From JAHFOW01 sp964370795 (GTDB lineage: Bacteria > Planctomycetota > Brocadiia > Brocadiales > Brocadiaceae): DNA of 18,954 bases. A program made the position numbers and the translations under genes. Below, in pieces: positions 1 to 7,208 of the stretch. The first letter of the stretch is position 1; each line of letters opens with the position of its first letter. The stretch is from positions 1 through 18,954 of the forward strand of contig CAYJME010000044.1 of the NCBI GenBank assembly GCA_964370795.1. The letters are read 5' to 3'. The notes beneath the pieces were generated by a model. It was given only the letters and a program-made list of their open reading frames with translations. It was not told the DNA's origin and did not search any database.

Positions 1-2
1 CC

Positions 3-203
3 ATCATTGGCAATGAAAGGCATGTGGAGTTTTTGGGTCTTTTGGACAACCTCTTTGCTGGATGGTTAAACTACGCCATGCTGTTCAGCCAGAAGATTTT
101 CAGACAACACAACAAGCAAGAGCGCTACAAATATTACAAAAACCTTTCCGCCTTTCATGGTATTTGCCTCCCTTTAAAGACCACTTTATTAATAACATTG
201 TAA
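3..203 (+). CDS. C-terminal end of an unidentified protein (partial)
   Basis: An open frame enters from the left edge and runs 66 codons to a TAA at 201-203. It reads IIGNERHVEFLGLLDNLFAG and continues with a Lys/Tyr-rich stretch (RQHNKQERYKYYKNL). The mix of hydrophobic and charged residues looks like real protein, and nothing stops it before the window edge. I do not recognise the family. The last dozen residues (ICLPLKTTLLITL) are less convincing and could be read-through beyond an eroded stop. The stop lies 8 bases before a palindromic intergenic repeat, as expected at a gene end. No start is visible. Confidence 0.4.
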   Translation: MIGNERHVEFLGLLDNLFAGWLNYAMLFSQKIFRQHNKQERYKYYKNLSAFHGICLPLKTTLLITL

Positions 204-211
204 CAGTTTTG

Positions 212-317
212 CCACGGAGAACACCGAGGTCACCGAGAAAAAAAGAATCTGTCTTGAACTGTGTCAATCGATATTATCTTGCACATATCATTCTTTGCGG
301 CTTTGCGTCTCTGTGTG
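212..317. repeat. Inverted-repeat element of the CACGGAG...CTCTGTG type
   Basis: The left arm at 212-240 (CCACGGAGAACACCGAGG followed by TCACCGAGAAA) and the right arm at 292-317 (CTTTGCGGCTTTGCGTCTCT then GTGTG) are imperfect reverse complements. They enclose about 50 AT-rich bases. This purine-rich, period-like arm is a common intergenic repeat type in bacterial genomes. A fragment resembling the right arm recurs at 6197-6215, inside the start of the cbiB frame. Confidence 0.6.
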
Positions 318-529
318 ATTACATCTTCTGTTCGCGCTCATTCGTGGCTAATTACAGAATTTTGGGAGAAGTATATCAGATTTTTTATAATATGTCTGTG
401 ACGTACGTCACAAATTTAAAAATAATTTATAGGTTCTGATATCAAAATAAATTATGGCTTGTCATGTATAGGAATTTCACCCTGGTAGATGCAGTAATTA
501 TTTACCGGAAAACTGTTACCTTCTTCACA

Positions 530-1942
530 TCAAAACGCCTGCCGTGTGGCCACACCACTCTTTATGGCGGCATTTGCAACAGCCCCGGCTACATGCTTGT
601 GCACCTTTTCGTTGAAGACACTGGGAATAATGTAGTCTTCCGACAGGTATTCCTCATCAATCACGTTTGCGATGGCATAGGCGGCTGCAATCTTCATATC
701 TTCATTGATTGACGTTGCCCCGATATCGAGCACCCCTCTGAAAAGTCCGGGAAAACACAAACAATTGTTGATCTGGTTATGATAATCTGAACGGCCTGTT
801 GCAACAACCCTTGCTATCCCTTCGATAGAATCAGGTTCTATTTCAGGGGTGGGATTTGCCATGGCAAAAACGATAGAGTCTTTCGCCATCGTTTTTACCA
901 TGTCCTTCGTAATAGTATTTGGCCCTGAGACGCCGATAAAAACATCCTTCCCCTTCATTGCATCTGCAATCGTACCCTGTTCATTCTCTGGATTTGTAAT
1001 CTGTGCCAGCGCTTCTTTTGCGCTGTTCATATGGGACTTTCTCCCCCTGTAAATAATTCCGAAAGTATCACATACCACAATATTCCTGACGCCTGCGCTG
1101 AGGAGTATCTTGGCAATGGACGTCCCTGCTGCGCCAGCGCCACTAACTACGATAGAGATACTTTCCAACTTCTTTTTAACTACCTTGAGTGCATTAATGA
1201 GGCCTGCAAAGCAAACCACCGCCGTGCCATGCTGATCATCATGAAATATGGGTATTTTCAACGAACCCTTGAGTCTTTCCTCAATCTCAAAACAGCGGGG
1301 AGCCGAAATATCTTCGAGATTAATGCCGCCAAAGGTTGGGGCAATGTTTATAATGGTCTTGACAATTTCATCCACATCTTTTGTATTCAGGAGGATGGGA
1401 AATGCGTCGATGTTACCAAATGCCTTGAACAGCATGGCCTTTCCCTCCATGACAGGCATCCCGGCCACAGGGCCTATATCGCCCAACCCCAGAACGGCAG
1501 TGCCATCGGTGATTACAGCCACGGTATTCTTAATAATGGTATATTCACGCGCAAGCTCTGGGCGTTCCCTGATAGCCATACATACCTTTGCCACGCCGGG
1601 TGTATACACACGAGAAAGGTCTTCAAAGGTCGTTATGCTAATGCGGTTACTCAAATATATCTTTCCCTTTTCATGGAGCTCGAAGACCTTGTCTTTGACA
1701 CTCAGGATCTCAATAATGTCCTTTCCGGGAACAGAGAGCGCACTGATTATATCCTTAACCTGTTTTTCTGTACTCACATATACGGCAATGTCCCTGATTT
1801 TATATTCCCTGTCTGCCTTAATAATCTGGATATTCCCCATACTCCCGCCGCATTTGCCAATGATAGAAATGGCTATACCCAGGGTACCAGGGACGTTTTT
1901 CAACTTTAACCGGAATGTCACAAGATTTTCAGTAAGTTTCAT
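530..1942 (-). CDS. ACT-domain malic enzyme (malate to pyruvate, NAD(P)-dependent)
   Basis: Oxidative decarboxylation of malate to pyruvate and CO2, producing NAD(P)H in the cytoplasm. The 470-residue product has an N-terminal ACT domain (about 7-82), a typical site for small-ligand regulation, followed by the malic enzyme core. Visible core motifs are YTPGVA (Tyr113), TDGTAVLGLGDIG (145-157), the catalytic lysine in MEGKAM (Lys168), the metal ligands in NLED (Glu210, Asp211) and HDDQHGT (Asp235/236), the Rossmann loop GAGAAG (268-273), NPTPE (363-367) and NQINN (389-393). The length fits a short bacterial malic enzyme plus ACT. The start is supported by AAGGA about 9 bases upstream (complement of 1952-1956). 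NAD versus NADP preference cannot be read safely. The gene stands alone, divergent from the next gene across a repeat-filled gap. Confidence 0.95.
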   Translation of the reverse strand: MKLTENLVTFRLKLKNVPGTLGIAISIIGKCGGSMGNIQIIKADREYKIRDIAVYVSTEKQVKDIISALSVPGKDIIEILSVKDKVFELHEKGKIYLSNRISITTFEDLSRVYTPGVAKVCMAIRERPELAREYTIIKNTVAVITDGTAVLGLGDIGPVAGMPVMEGKAMLFKAFGNIDAFPILLNTKDVDEIVKTIINIAPTFGGINLEDISAPRCFEIEERLKGSLKIPIFHDDQHGTAVVCFAGLINALKVVKKKLESISIVVSGAGAAGTSIAKILLSAGVRNIVVCDTFGIIYRGRKSHMNSAKEALAQITNPENEQGTIADAMKGKDVFIGVSGPNTITKDMVKTMAKDSIVFAMANPTPEIEPDSIEGIARVVATGRSDYHNQINNCLCFPGLFRGVLDIGATSINEDMKIAAAYAIANVIDEEYLSEDYIIPSVFNEKVHKHVAGAVANAAIKSGVATRQAF

Positions 1943-2031
1943 GATTTCACATCCTTAAAAATGGGAACAAAAAATACCACATATCTGTTTAAAAAGCTTA
2001 CTGTAATATTAACAATAAGGAGAGGTAATTT

Positions 2032-2105
2032 CAGATCGCTCCTCCGGAGCTTTCTTTAGTATTTGAATTTTATTTCTACAGACAGATCGCCCCTCACGGG
2101 GCTCT
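2032..2105 (+). repeat. Two direct copies of a CAGATCGC hairpin repeat
   Basis: Copy one (2032-2054) reads CAGATCGCTCCTCCGGAGCT and copy two (2083-2105) reads CAGATCGCCCCTCACGGGGC. Each contains a 5-bp stem, GCTCC/GGAGC in the first and GCCCC/GGGGC in the second. The change in one arm is matched by the complementary change in the other, so the stem is preserved. A third, inverted copy is at 2471-2490. Confidence 0.6.
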
Positions 2106-2207
2106 ATAATAATGATACGAAAATGCACATTTCCATGCCCTTTTGTGAGCCACTGGCTCATGATTGTTTACTGTGTAAAACTTCTTTTTTTTGTAAATTT
2201 TTCACAA

Positions 2208-2258
2208 CCCCTCCTTTGTTAGGGGGAACACTCTGAAATCCTCCTTAGAAAAGAAGGA
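2208..2258. repeat. Pair of small hairpins
   Basis: CCCCT and AGGGG (2208-2212, 2221-2225) form one short stem. TCCTT and AAGGA (2242-2246, 2254-2258) form a second. They look like degraded copies of a C-rich/G-rich palindromic repeat. No T-tract follows, so a terminator role is not supported. Confidence 0.35.
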
Positions 2259-2290
2259 ACATAGGGGATTGTTTCCCTTTGCTTAGGGGA

Positions 2291-2435
2291 TTAGAGCCTG
2301 TACAAAAAGTTAATCATCGTGTCATTGCGAGGGTTTTTTCCGAAGCAATCTCCCGGAATTATTATAATGAGAGAAAGATTGCTTCGCTTCGCTCGCAATG
2401 ACACCTAAAACCCGACTTTTTGCACAGACTCATTA
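2291..2435. repeat. MITE-like nested palindrome (GTCATTGCGAG...CTCGCAATGAC)
   Basis: An inner inverted repeat runs from GTCATTGCGAG (2321-2331) to CTCGCAATGAC (2392-2402), with second arms CGAAGCAATCTC and GATTGCTTCG inside it. An outer imperfect inverted repeat encloses it: GAGCCTGTACAAAAAGT (2294-2310) against ACTTTTTGCACAGACTC (2415-2431). No open frame is present. GTCATTGCGAG/GAAGCAATC palindromes occur in many unrelated bacterial genomes. A half copy lies at 12211-12238 in this window. Confidence 0.7.
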
Positions 2436-2470
2436 GGTTGCGTCATAGCTGCGCCAGGAATAATATATTC

Positions 2471-2490
2471 AGCTCTGCAGGAGCGACCTG
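2471..2490 (-). repeat. Third copy of the CAGRTCGC hairpin repeat, inverted
   Basis: Read on the minus strand this is CAGGTCGCTCCTGCAGAGCT. It matches the copy at 2032 at nearly all of 20 positions, in the opposite orientation. The arms GCTC/GAGC keep a short stem. With the direct pair at 2032-2105 it brackets the MITE-like element. Confidence 0.55.
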
Positions 2491-2571
2491 TTTATTCTAT
2501 TCATTCAAACAAATATTTCACATCCGGATAATTTAGTAGAAAAATAATGAGAATTCAACTATCTTTATGAT

Positions 2572-2598
2572 TTGCCATTCTAAATATTACCTTATAAT
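2572..2598 (+). promoter_or_regulatory. Possible sigma-70 promoter for the phosphoesterase gene
   Basis: TTGCCA (2572-2577) and a perfect TATAAT (2593-2598) are 15 bases apart, which is shorter than the ideal 17. The leader to the ATG would be about 15 bases and includes the purine-rich GGCAAGGGA that serves as the ribosome-binding site. Confidence 0.35.
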
Positions 2599-2619
2599 AA
2601 GGCAAGGGAAATACACGAT

Positions 2620-3315
2620 ATGAAAATCCTTATACTATCCGATATTCACGGCAATATTGCAGCACTGGATGCAATACAAGAAAAGGCAGATTATGTTTTT
2701 TGTCTGGGCGATATCGTTAACTACGGTCCATATCCCGGAGAGTCTATAGCACGTATCAGAAGTATGACAAAACACGTGGTTCGTGGAAATCACGACAATG
2801 CAATAGGGAGAGATATGGATTGTGGCTGCTCCTTAAAATATAAAGAACTGAGTGATGCGGGAAAGATTTTCACGGGTAGCGTCTTGAATACACAAGAAAA
2901 AGACTACCTTGCCCATTTACCCGTAACTTTGGACGTGGAACTACAAGGGAAGAAATTTTTATTGGCTCACGGTTCACCAAGCGGAGATATTTACAAATAC
3001 CTTAAGCCGAACACGCCGGATAAGGAACTTGAGGATAAGATTAAAGGTATTCATGCAGATGTTATCTTTGTTGGACATACCCATCTCCCCATGATACGTA
3101 AAATAAATAATGTAACCATGGTAAATCCCGGCAGCGTCGGCCAGTCAAGGGACGGTATTCCTACAGCATCATACGCGGTTTGGGAGGATGGCCGCATTGA
3201 AGTAAAACGGGTTCCTTACGACATTGAGGCGACCGTAAGGGGATTACAGGCAACAAATATACCGCCTCACCATATTACAACACTTGCAAAGATTTTAAGA
3301 AACGGAGGTATGTGA
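2620..3315 (+). CDS. YfcE/MJ0936-type metallophosphoesterase
   Basis: A small calcineurin-fold metal-dependent phosphoesterase, probably acting on phosphodiesters; the substrate is unknown. All the metal-binding motifs are present in order: SDIHGN (7-12), LGDIVNYGP (29-37), GNHD (near 56-59), an AHGSP histidine (near 116) and GHTH (near 152-155). NPGSVGQSRDG (near 167-177) is also typical of this family. The length of 231 residues is slightly above the smallest members; there is no signal peptide, so it is cytoplasmic. The ATG follows a GGCAAGGGA ribosome-binding site. The gene appears monocistronic, with a separate promoter before grpE downstream. The family call is firm, while the biological role is not assignable from sequence. 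Confidence 0.9.
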   Translation: MKILILSDIHGNIAALDAIQEKADYVFCLGDIVNYGPYPGESIARIRSMTKHVVRGNHDNAIGRDMDCGCSLKYKELSDAGKIFTGSVLNTQEKDYLAHLPVTLDVELQGKKFLLAHGSPSGDIYKYLKPNTPDKELEDKIKGIHADVIFVGHTHLPMIRKINNVTMVNPGSVGQSRDGIPTASYAVWEDGRIEVKRVPYDIEATVRGLQATNIPPHHITTLAKILRNGGM

Positions 3316-3354
3316 GCTGTGAAGTTCCTTCAATAAACACACAGGTTAAATAAC

Positions 3355-3383
3355 TTGCCTTATTTTTACAGCCTTGTTATAAT
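3355..3383 (+). promoter_or_regulatory. Probable sigma-70 promoter of grpE-dnaK
   Basis: TTGCCT (3355-3360) is followed after exactly 17 bases by a perfect TATAAT (3378-3383). Transcription would begin near 3390 and give a leader of about 150 bases carrying the perfect palindrome at 3449-3477. I see no CIRCE operator (TTAGCACTC with its inverted partner) and no hrcA gene, so the usual HrcA control is not supported here. Confidence 0.45.
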
Positions 3384-3448
3384 TTTTGGTTTATAAAACA
3401 AAACTGATTGCCTGAATCAGGCATTTGGAGACTTTTCATAACGCCATA

Positions 3449-3477
3449 GTAGAGACAAGGCAATGCCTTGTCTCTAC
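3449..3477. repeat. Perfect 14-bp inverted repeat in the grpE leader
   Basis: GTAGAGACAAGGCA and its exact complement TGCCTTGTCTCTAC are separated by a single A. This resembles the GTAGAGAC...GTCTCTAC palindromes scattered in intergenic DNA of various bacteria, so a repeat origin is more likely than a dedicated operator. It has no T-tract and is not a standard terminator. Confidence 0.7.
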
Positions 3478-3543
3478 ACCATATATTGTTGTTAGAATTT
3501 TCTGACCATATATTAAAGAGAACGTGTTTGGGATTAAATACCT

Positions 3544-4152
3544 ATGTCGAATGAAGCTGAAAAAGTTACTCATCCGTCTGATAAAATAGAAGTTGTACAA
3601 TTGTCAGAGGTGATATTTGCAGAACAACAAACAATCATCCAATCATTGAAACAGGAATTAGACACCTATAAGAAAAAGACCGGTGAACTTCAGGATTCCA
3701 TAAGACGGATTACTGCTGATTTTGATAATTATCAAAAACGGACTGCAAAGGAACGACAGACGGTTGAGCGTGTTGCGAATGAATCGCTCATAAAAAAGCT
3801 GCTCGATATTTATGAAAGTCTGGAGAAAGCGGTCGGTTCACTAAAAGATACACCGGGTAACGAATTCATCGAAGGGATCAAATTAATATATAAAGAGTTT
3901 TCACGTATTCTCAAAGCGGCAGGACTGGAACCTATCCAATGTGTGGGTGTTCCTCTCGACGTTTTCAAACACGAGGTCTTGATGCAAAAGGTTAACGATG
4001 ATGTGCCTGAGGACACCGTATTGGAAGAGATACAGAAGGGTTATCTGTTAAATAATTTTATTTTAAGACCTGCAAAAGTCGTTGTATCACAGAAATCAAC
4101 ACAAGGACACATATTGAATCAAGATAAACCAGTAGAGGAAAAAGGAGGATAA
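3544..4152 (+). CDS. grpE: GrpE, nucleotide exchange factor for DnaK
   Basis: Cytoplasmic co-chaperone that releases ADP from DnaK. The 202-residue product has the expected plan: a charged N-terminal tail, a long coiled coil (about 25-80, with DFDNYQKRTAKER at its end, matching the conserved DFDNYRKR signature), a helical segment and a C-terminal beta domain containing the conserved G-x-x-x-D-x-x-x-HE-V motif (GVPLDVFKHEVLMQ) and the late GYLLNNFILRPAKVVV strand. The length is normal. The ribosome-binding site is weak (only GGGA-like bases about 15 upstream), so the start is chosen from family length. Its 3' end contains the strong Shine-Dalgarno of dnaK, with only three bases between the genes, so the two are surely cotranscribed. 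Confidence 0.96.
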   Translation: MSNEAEKVTHPSDKIEVVQLSEVIFAEQQTIIQSLKQELDTYKKKTGELQDSIRRITADFDNYQKRTAKERQTVERVANESLIKKLLDIYESLEKAVGSLKDTPGNEFIEGIKLIYKEFSRILKAAGLEPIQCVGVPLDVFKHEVLMQKVNDDVPEDTVLEEIQKGYLLNNFILRPAKVVVSQKSTQGHILNQDKPVEEKGG

Positions 4153-4155
4153 AAT

Positions 4156-6027
4156 ATGGCAAAAATTATCGGTATTGACCTGGGAACAAGCAACTCTGCC
4201 GCAGCCGTATTGATTGGTGGCAAACCCACCATCATTCCAAGCGCAGAAGGTTCAACATTAGGCGGAAAGGCTTTCCCTTCCTATGTTGCGTTCACCAAGG
4301 ATGGTGAAAAACTTGTCGGTGAACCAGCGCGAAGGCAGGCAGTCAGTAATCCCGAAGGCACGATTTATGCAATCAAGAGGAAGATGGGTACGGACTACAA
4401 AGTCACCGTTCGCGGCAAAAGCTTTACTCCTCAACAAATTTCTGCATTCATTTTGCAAAAGATAAAACAGGATGCCGAGGCATTTCTTGGAGAACGGGTT
4501 GAAAAGGCCGTGATCACGGTTCCTGCTTATTTTAATGATAACCAGCGGCAGGCAACGAAGGACGCAGGAACTATTGCCGGTCTGGACGTTGTCCGTATTA
4601 TCAACGAACCTACGGCTGCATCCCTGGCATACGGACTGGATAAGGTCCATGAGTCTCAGAAAATCCTCGTATTTGACTTCGGTGGCGGAACCCTGGATTG
4701 TACCGTCATGGATTTTGGACAGGGGGTTTTTGAAGTTGTATCCACGAGTGGTGATACCCAGTTGGGCGGCACCGATATGGACAACACAATTGTCGATTAT
4801 CTCGTAGCCGAGTTCAAAAAGGAATATGGAATTGACATCAAAAATGACAAGATGGCAATGCAGAGACTCCGGGAAGCGGGTGAAAAGGCCAAGATTGAAC
4901 TTTCGACAACGCTGACGACCGACATTAACCTGCCATTTCTTACCGCAGATGCGTCGGGACCGAAGCACTTTACCCATACCATTACCAGGGCAAAACTGGA
5001 ACAATTAGTAAGCGCCATCATCAATCGATGCGGTCATTCGATTGAACAGGCATTAAATGACGCCAAATTAACGCCGAATGATATTCATAAGGTCATTCTG
5101 GTTGGCGGACCAACCCGTATGCCCTCCGTTCAAAAGTTTGTAGAAGAATACGTAGGAAAAAAAATAGAACGTGGGATTGATCCTATGGAATGCGTCGCCA
5201 TGGGCGCTGCGATCCAGGCGGGTGTGCTGTCCGGAGAGGTCAAAGACCTTGTCCTTCTTGACGTAACGCCGCTCTCCCTGGGCATAGAAACCCTTGGCGG
5301 TGTGCTTACTCATTTAATCGAACGAAACACAACTATTCCAACAAAGAAAAGTCAGATATTCACAACGGCAGAGGACAACCAGACGAGCGTTGAGGTGCAT
5401 GTGCTCCAGGGCGAACGCGCCATGGCGCGAGACAATGTGACACTCGGAAGGTTCCATCTTACCGGTATCCCCCCTGCCCCACGTGGAGTTCCCCAGGTCG
5501 AGGTGACGTTTGATATTGACGCAAACGGTATCATCAACGTCCACGCAAAGGACCTTGGCACGGGAAACGAGCAGAAGATTACCATTACTGCCTCAACGAA
5601 ATTAAACAAGGACGAGATCGACCGCATGGTCAAGCAGGCACAGGAGTATGCAGACCAGGATAAACAGGCAAAAGAAAAGGCAGAAACACACAACAAGGCA
5701 GATAACCTGGCATACAGCGCTGAGAAGACCTTAAAAGACCTGGCAGGAAAGATTGATGACACGCAAAAACAAAGGGTCGAGGCGGCCATTAAGGACTTAC
5801 GAGAATCGATAAAATCAGAAGACGAAAAAGATATCCAGCAAAAGATGGATGCACTGACAAACCTTTTACACGAAATAAGTTCCAAGATGTATCAGGAATC
5901 AACCAAAAAGGGTGAACAGCAGCCTCCTCCCCCACCGCCAGGCGGAGAAACCAAGCAAAAGAAGGAAAAGAAGGGCGAAGGCGGAGAGGAAGATATCATT
6001 GATGCTGATTTTGAGATAAAGGATTAA
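4156..6027 (+). CDS. dnaK: DnaK (Hsp70) chaperone, short-loop type
   Basis: ATP-driven cytoplasmic protein-folding chaperone, partner of GrpE. The 623 residues include phosphate loop 1 GIDLGTSNS (6-14), the catalytic lysine in AIKRKMG (Lys74), NEPTAASLAYG (150-160), FDFGGGTLD (173-181), GDTQLGG (199-205), VGGPTRMP (316-323), the interdomain linker VKDLVLLDVTPLSLG (362-376), a substrate-binding domain, a helical lid, and the acidic tail EEDIIDADFEIKD after a run of six prolines. Between AIKR and TPQQIS there are only about 16 residues. Gram-negative DnaK proteins carry an extra segment of roughly 23-27 residues here, so this is the Gram-positive/archaeal form. A very strong AAAGGAGG (4141-4148) precedes the ATG. 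No dnaJ follows within the window. Confidence 0.98.
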   Translation: MAKIIGIDLGTSNSAAAVLIGGKPTIIPSAEGSTLGGKAFPSYVAFTKDGEKLVGEPARRQAVSNPEGTIYAIKRKMGTDYKVTVRGKSFTPQQISAFILQKIKQDAEAFLGERVEKAVITVPAYFNDNQRQATKDAGTIAGLDVVRIINEPTAASLAYGLDKVHESQKILVFDFGGGTLDCTVMDFGQGVFEVVSTSGDTQLGGTDMDNTIVDYLVAEFKKEYGIDIKNDKMAMQRLREAGEKAKIELSTTLTTDINLPFLTADASGPKHFTHTITRAKLEQLVSAIINRCGHSIEQALNDAKLTPNDIHKVILVGGPTRMPSVQKFVEEYVGKKIERGIDPMECVAMGAAIQAGVLSGEVKDLVLLDVTPLSLGIETLGGVLTHLIERNTTIPTKKSQIFTTAEDNQTSVEVHVLQGERAMARDNVTLGRFHLTGIPPAPRGVPQVEVTFDIDANGIINVHAKDLGTGNEQKITITASTKLNKDEIDRMVKQAQEYADQDKQAKEKAETHNKADNLAYSAEKTLKDLAGKIDDTQKQRVEAAIKDLRESIKSEDEKDIQQKMDALTNLLHEISSKMYQESTKKGEQQPPPPPPGGETKQKKEKKGEGGEEDIIDADFEIKD

Positions 6028-6059
6028 TTTCAATTGTGGCATTGAGCTAACGTTTTTGC

Positions 6060-6083
6060 AGGGGCGTATTGCATTGCGCCCCT
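6060..6083. repeat. AGGGGCG/CGCCCCT hairpin downstream of dnaK
   Basis: A 7-bp perfect stem (6060-6066 with 6077-6083) and a 10-base loop, 33 bases after the dnaK stop. The form GCAGGGGCG...CGCCCCTAC is a familiar intergenic palindrome in bacteria. It could slow or end transcription, but no T-run follows, so terminator function is only possible. Confidence 0.5.
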
Positions 6084-6182
6084 ACATTAATCGCAGTGAA
6101 AAATAGCGGAAAGTTTAATTATGTATAAATCCTAACTTTATCTCAAAGTATTTACCTCACGTTTAACTATCTCAATCCAATA

Positions 6183-7208
6183 ATGCTGATTCTCCGTGCC
6201 CTTGCATCTCTGTGCACCGCTCCCCCATGTTTCTCACACATTATTTCTTATCATATCTCCATTGGTCTTATCCAGATACTCCTGGCATATTTTCTGGACA
6301 TCATGCTTGGCGATCCACAGTGGCCATACCATCCAGTACGTTTAATCGGCACATCAATAGGAAAGTGGGAGTCGTTATTGCGTCGATTGCCACTCTACGA
6401 ACGTATATCGGGCATCCTGTTAACCACCATCATTGTTTCATCAACGTATTTTATATCCCTCGCCGCACTCCATATATCACGATACGGATGTGTTTTATGG
6501 GAAGCATTTACCGGAGCAACGATCATATACTTTTCTATTGCCATAAAAAGCCTTGCAGACGCGGCGAAAAAAGTAATGACAGCCCTTAAGGAACATGATT
6601 TAATAAAGGCCAGAAAGGCATTATCTATGATTGTGGGAAGAGATACAGCGCATCTGAATGAAGAGCACATAATACGCGCCTGCGTGGAGACGATAGCAGA
6701 GGGAAGCGTTGATGGCATTTTATCACCACTCTTCTATTCCTTTATCGGCGGGCCAGGCGCTGCAATGGCATACAGGGCAGTAAACACCCTGGATTCCATG
6801 GTAGGATATAAAAACGAGAGCTATATTCGTTTTGGCTGGGCATCGGCACGACTGGACGATGTTGCCAACTATATCCCGGCAAGAATCTCTGCATTATTAA
6901 TCCCTGTCGCCGCTCTTCTCTGTGGTTATAGTTTTAAAAATTCTTTAAAAATTGCGTGCAGGGACGGACGTAAACATGAAAGCCCAAATAGCGGCATACC
7001 TGAAGCCGCTATGGCTGGCGCTTTAAGTGTACAATTAGGAGGCCCAAGCGCCTATCAGGCTGAAATTATAGAAAAGCCTTTTATTGGAGATGCAATAAAT
7101 AAACTAACGGTAAAATCCATAGAGGCTGCTGTCAGAATTGTGCATGTCACGACACTTTTATTTTTAATAAGCGGAATTGGTATTATTGTTTGCCTGAATA
7201 TCCTATGA
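6183..7208 (+). CDS. cbiB: CbiB/CobD adenosylcobinamide-phosphate synthase
   Basis: Membrane enzyme that joins the aminopropanol arm to adenosylcobyric acid during cobalamin synthesis. Family motifs are clear: LLAYFLDIMLGDP (33-45), HPVRLIG (50-56), the segment from MVGYKN through RLDDVANYIPAR, and GRKHESPNSGIPEAAMAG followed by LGGPSAYQ. Several hydrophobic helices are present. The region homologous to the family begins only near residue 28; the first 15-20 codons lie in sequence resembling an intergenic repeat, and no Shine-Dalgarno is seen before the ATG at 6183. No other ATG, GTG or TTG lies in frame before the conserved part, so this start is kept with doubt. It overlaps cbiQ through an ATGA junction, so the three cbi genes form one operon. 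Confidence 0.93.
   Translation: MLILRALASLCTAPPCFSHIISYHISIGLIQILLAYFLDIMLGDPQWPYHPVRLIGTSIGKWESLLRRLPLYERISGILLTTIIVSSTYFISLAALHISRYGCVLWEAFTGATIIYFSIAIKSLADAAKKVMTALKEHDLIKARKALSMIVGRDTAHLNEEHIIRACVETIAEGSVDGILSPLFYSFIGGPGAAMAYRAVNTLDSMVGYKNESYIRFGWASARLDDVANYIPARISALLIPVAALLCGYSFKNSLKIACRDGRKHESPNSGIPEAAMAGALSVQLGGPSAYQAEIIEKPFIGDAINKLTVKSIEAAVRIVHVTTLLFLISGIGIIVCLNIL

Larger units (their letters stand above)
1943..2619. other. Repeat-rich intergenic gap between divergent genes
   Basis: I see no gene in these 677 bases. They hold three copies of a CAGRTCGC hairpin repeat, two small C/G-arm hairpins, one MITE-like palindromic element of about 145 bp, and a probable promoter just before 2620 (each listed separately). 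The remaining stretches, about 1957-2030, 2107-2200 and 2492-2570, are AT-rich without recognisable content. The malic enzyme promoter should lie at the left side, but I could not define boxes. Confidence 0.6.

Noticed and set aside
62..439. Open frame of 125 codons on the plus strand
   Set aside because: It runs through the inverted repeat at 212-317, has no ribosome-binding site and overlaps the better tail frame at 3-203.
1031..1958. Long plus-strand open frames opposite the malic enzyme
   Set aside because: They are antisense shadows of a gene with all catalytic motifs intact.
3449..3477. CIRCE operator for grpE-dnaK
   Set aside because: The palindrome does not match TTAGCACTC-N9-GAGTGCTAA and has a 1-base spacer; it looks like a dispersed repeat.
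7190..7204. Earlier cbiQ start at 7190
   Set aside because: Possible, but the ATG at 7205 gives the ATGA junction with cbiB and matches the family N-terminus; neither has a good ribosome-binding site.
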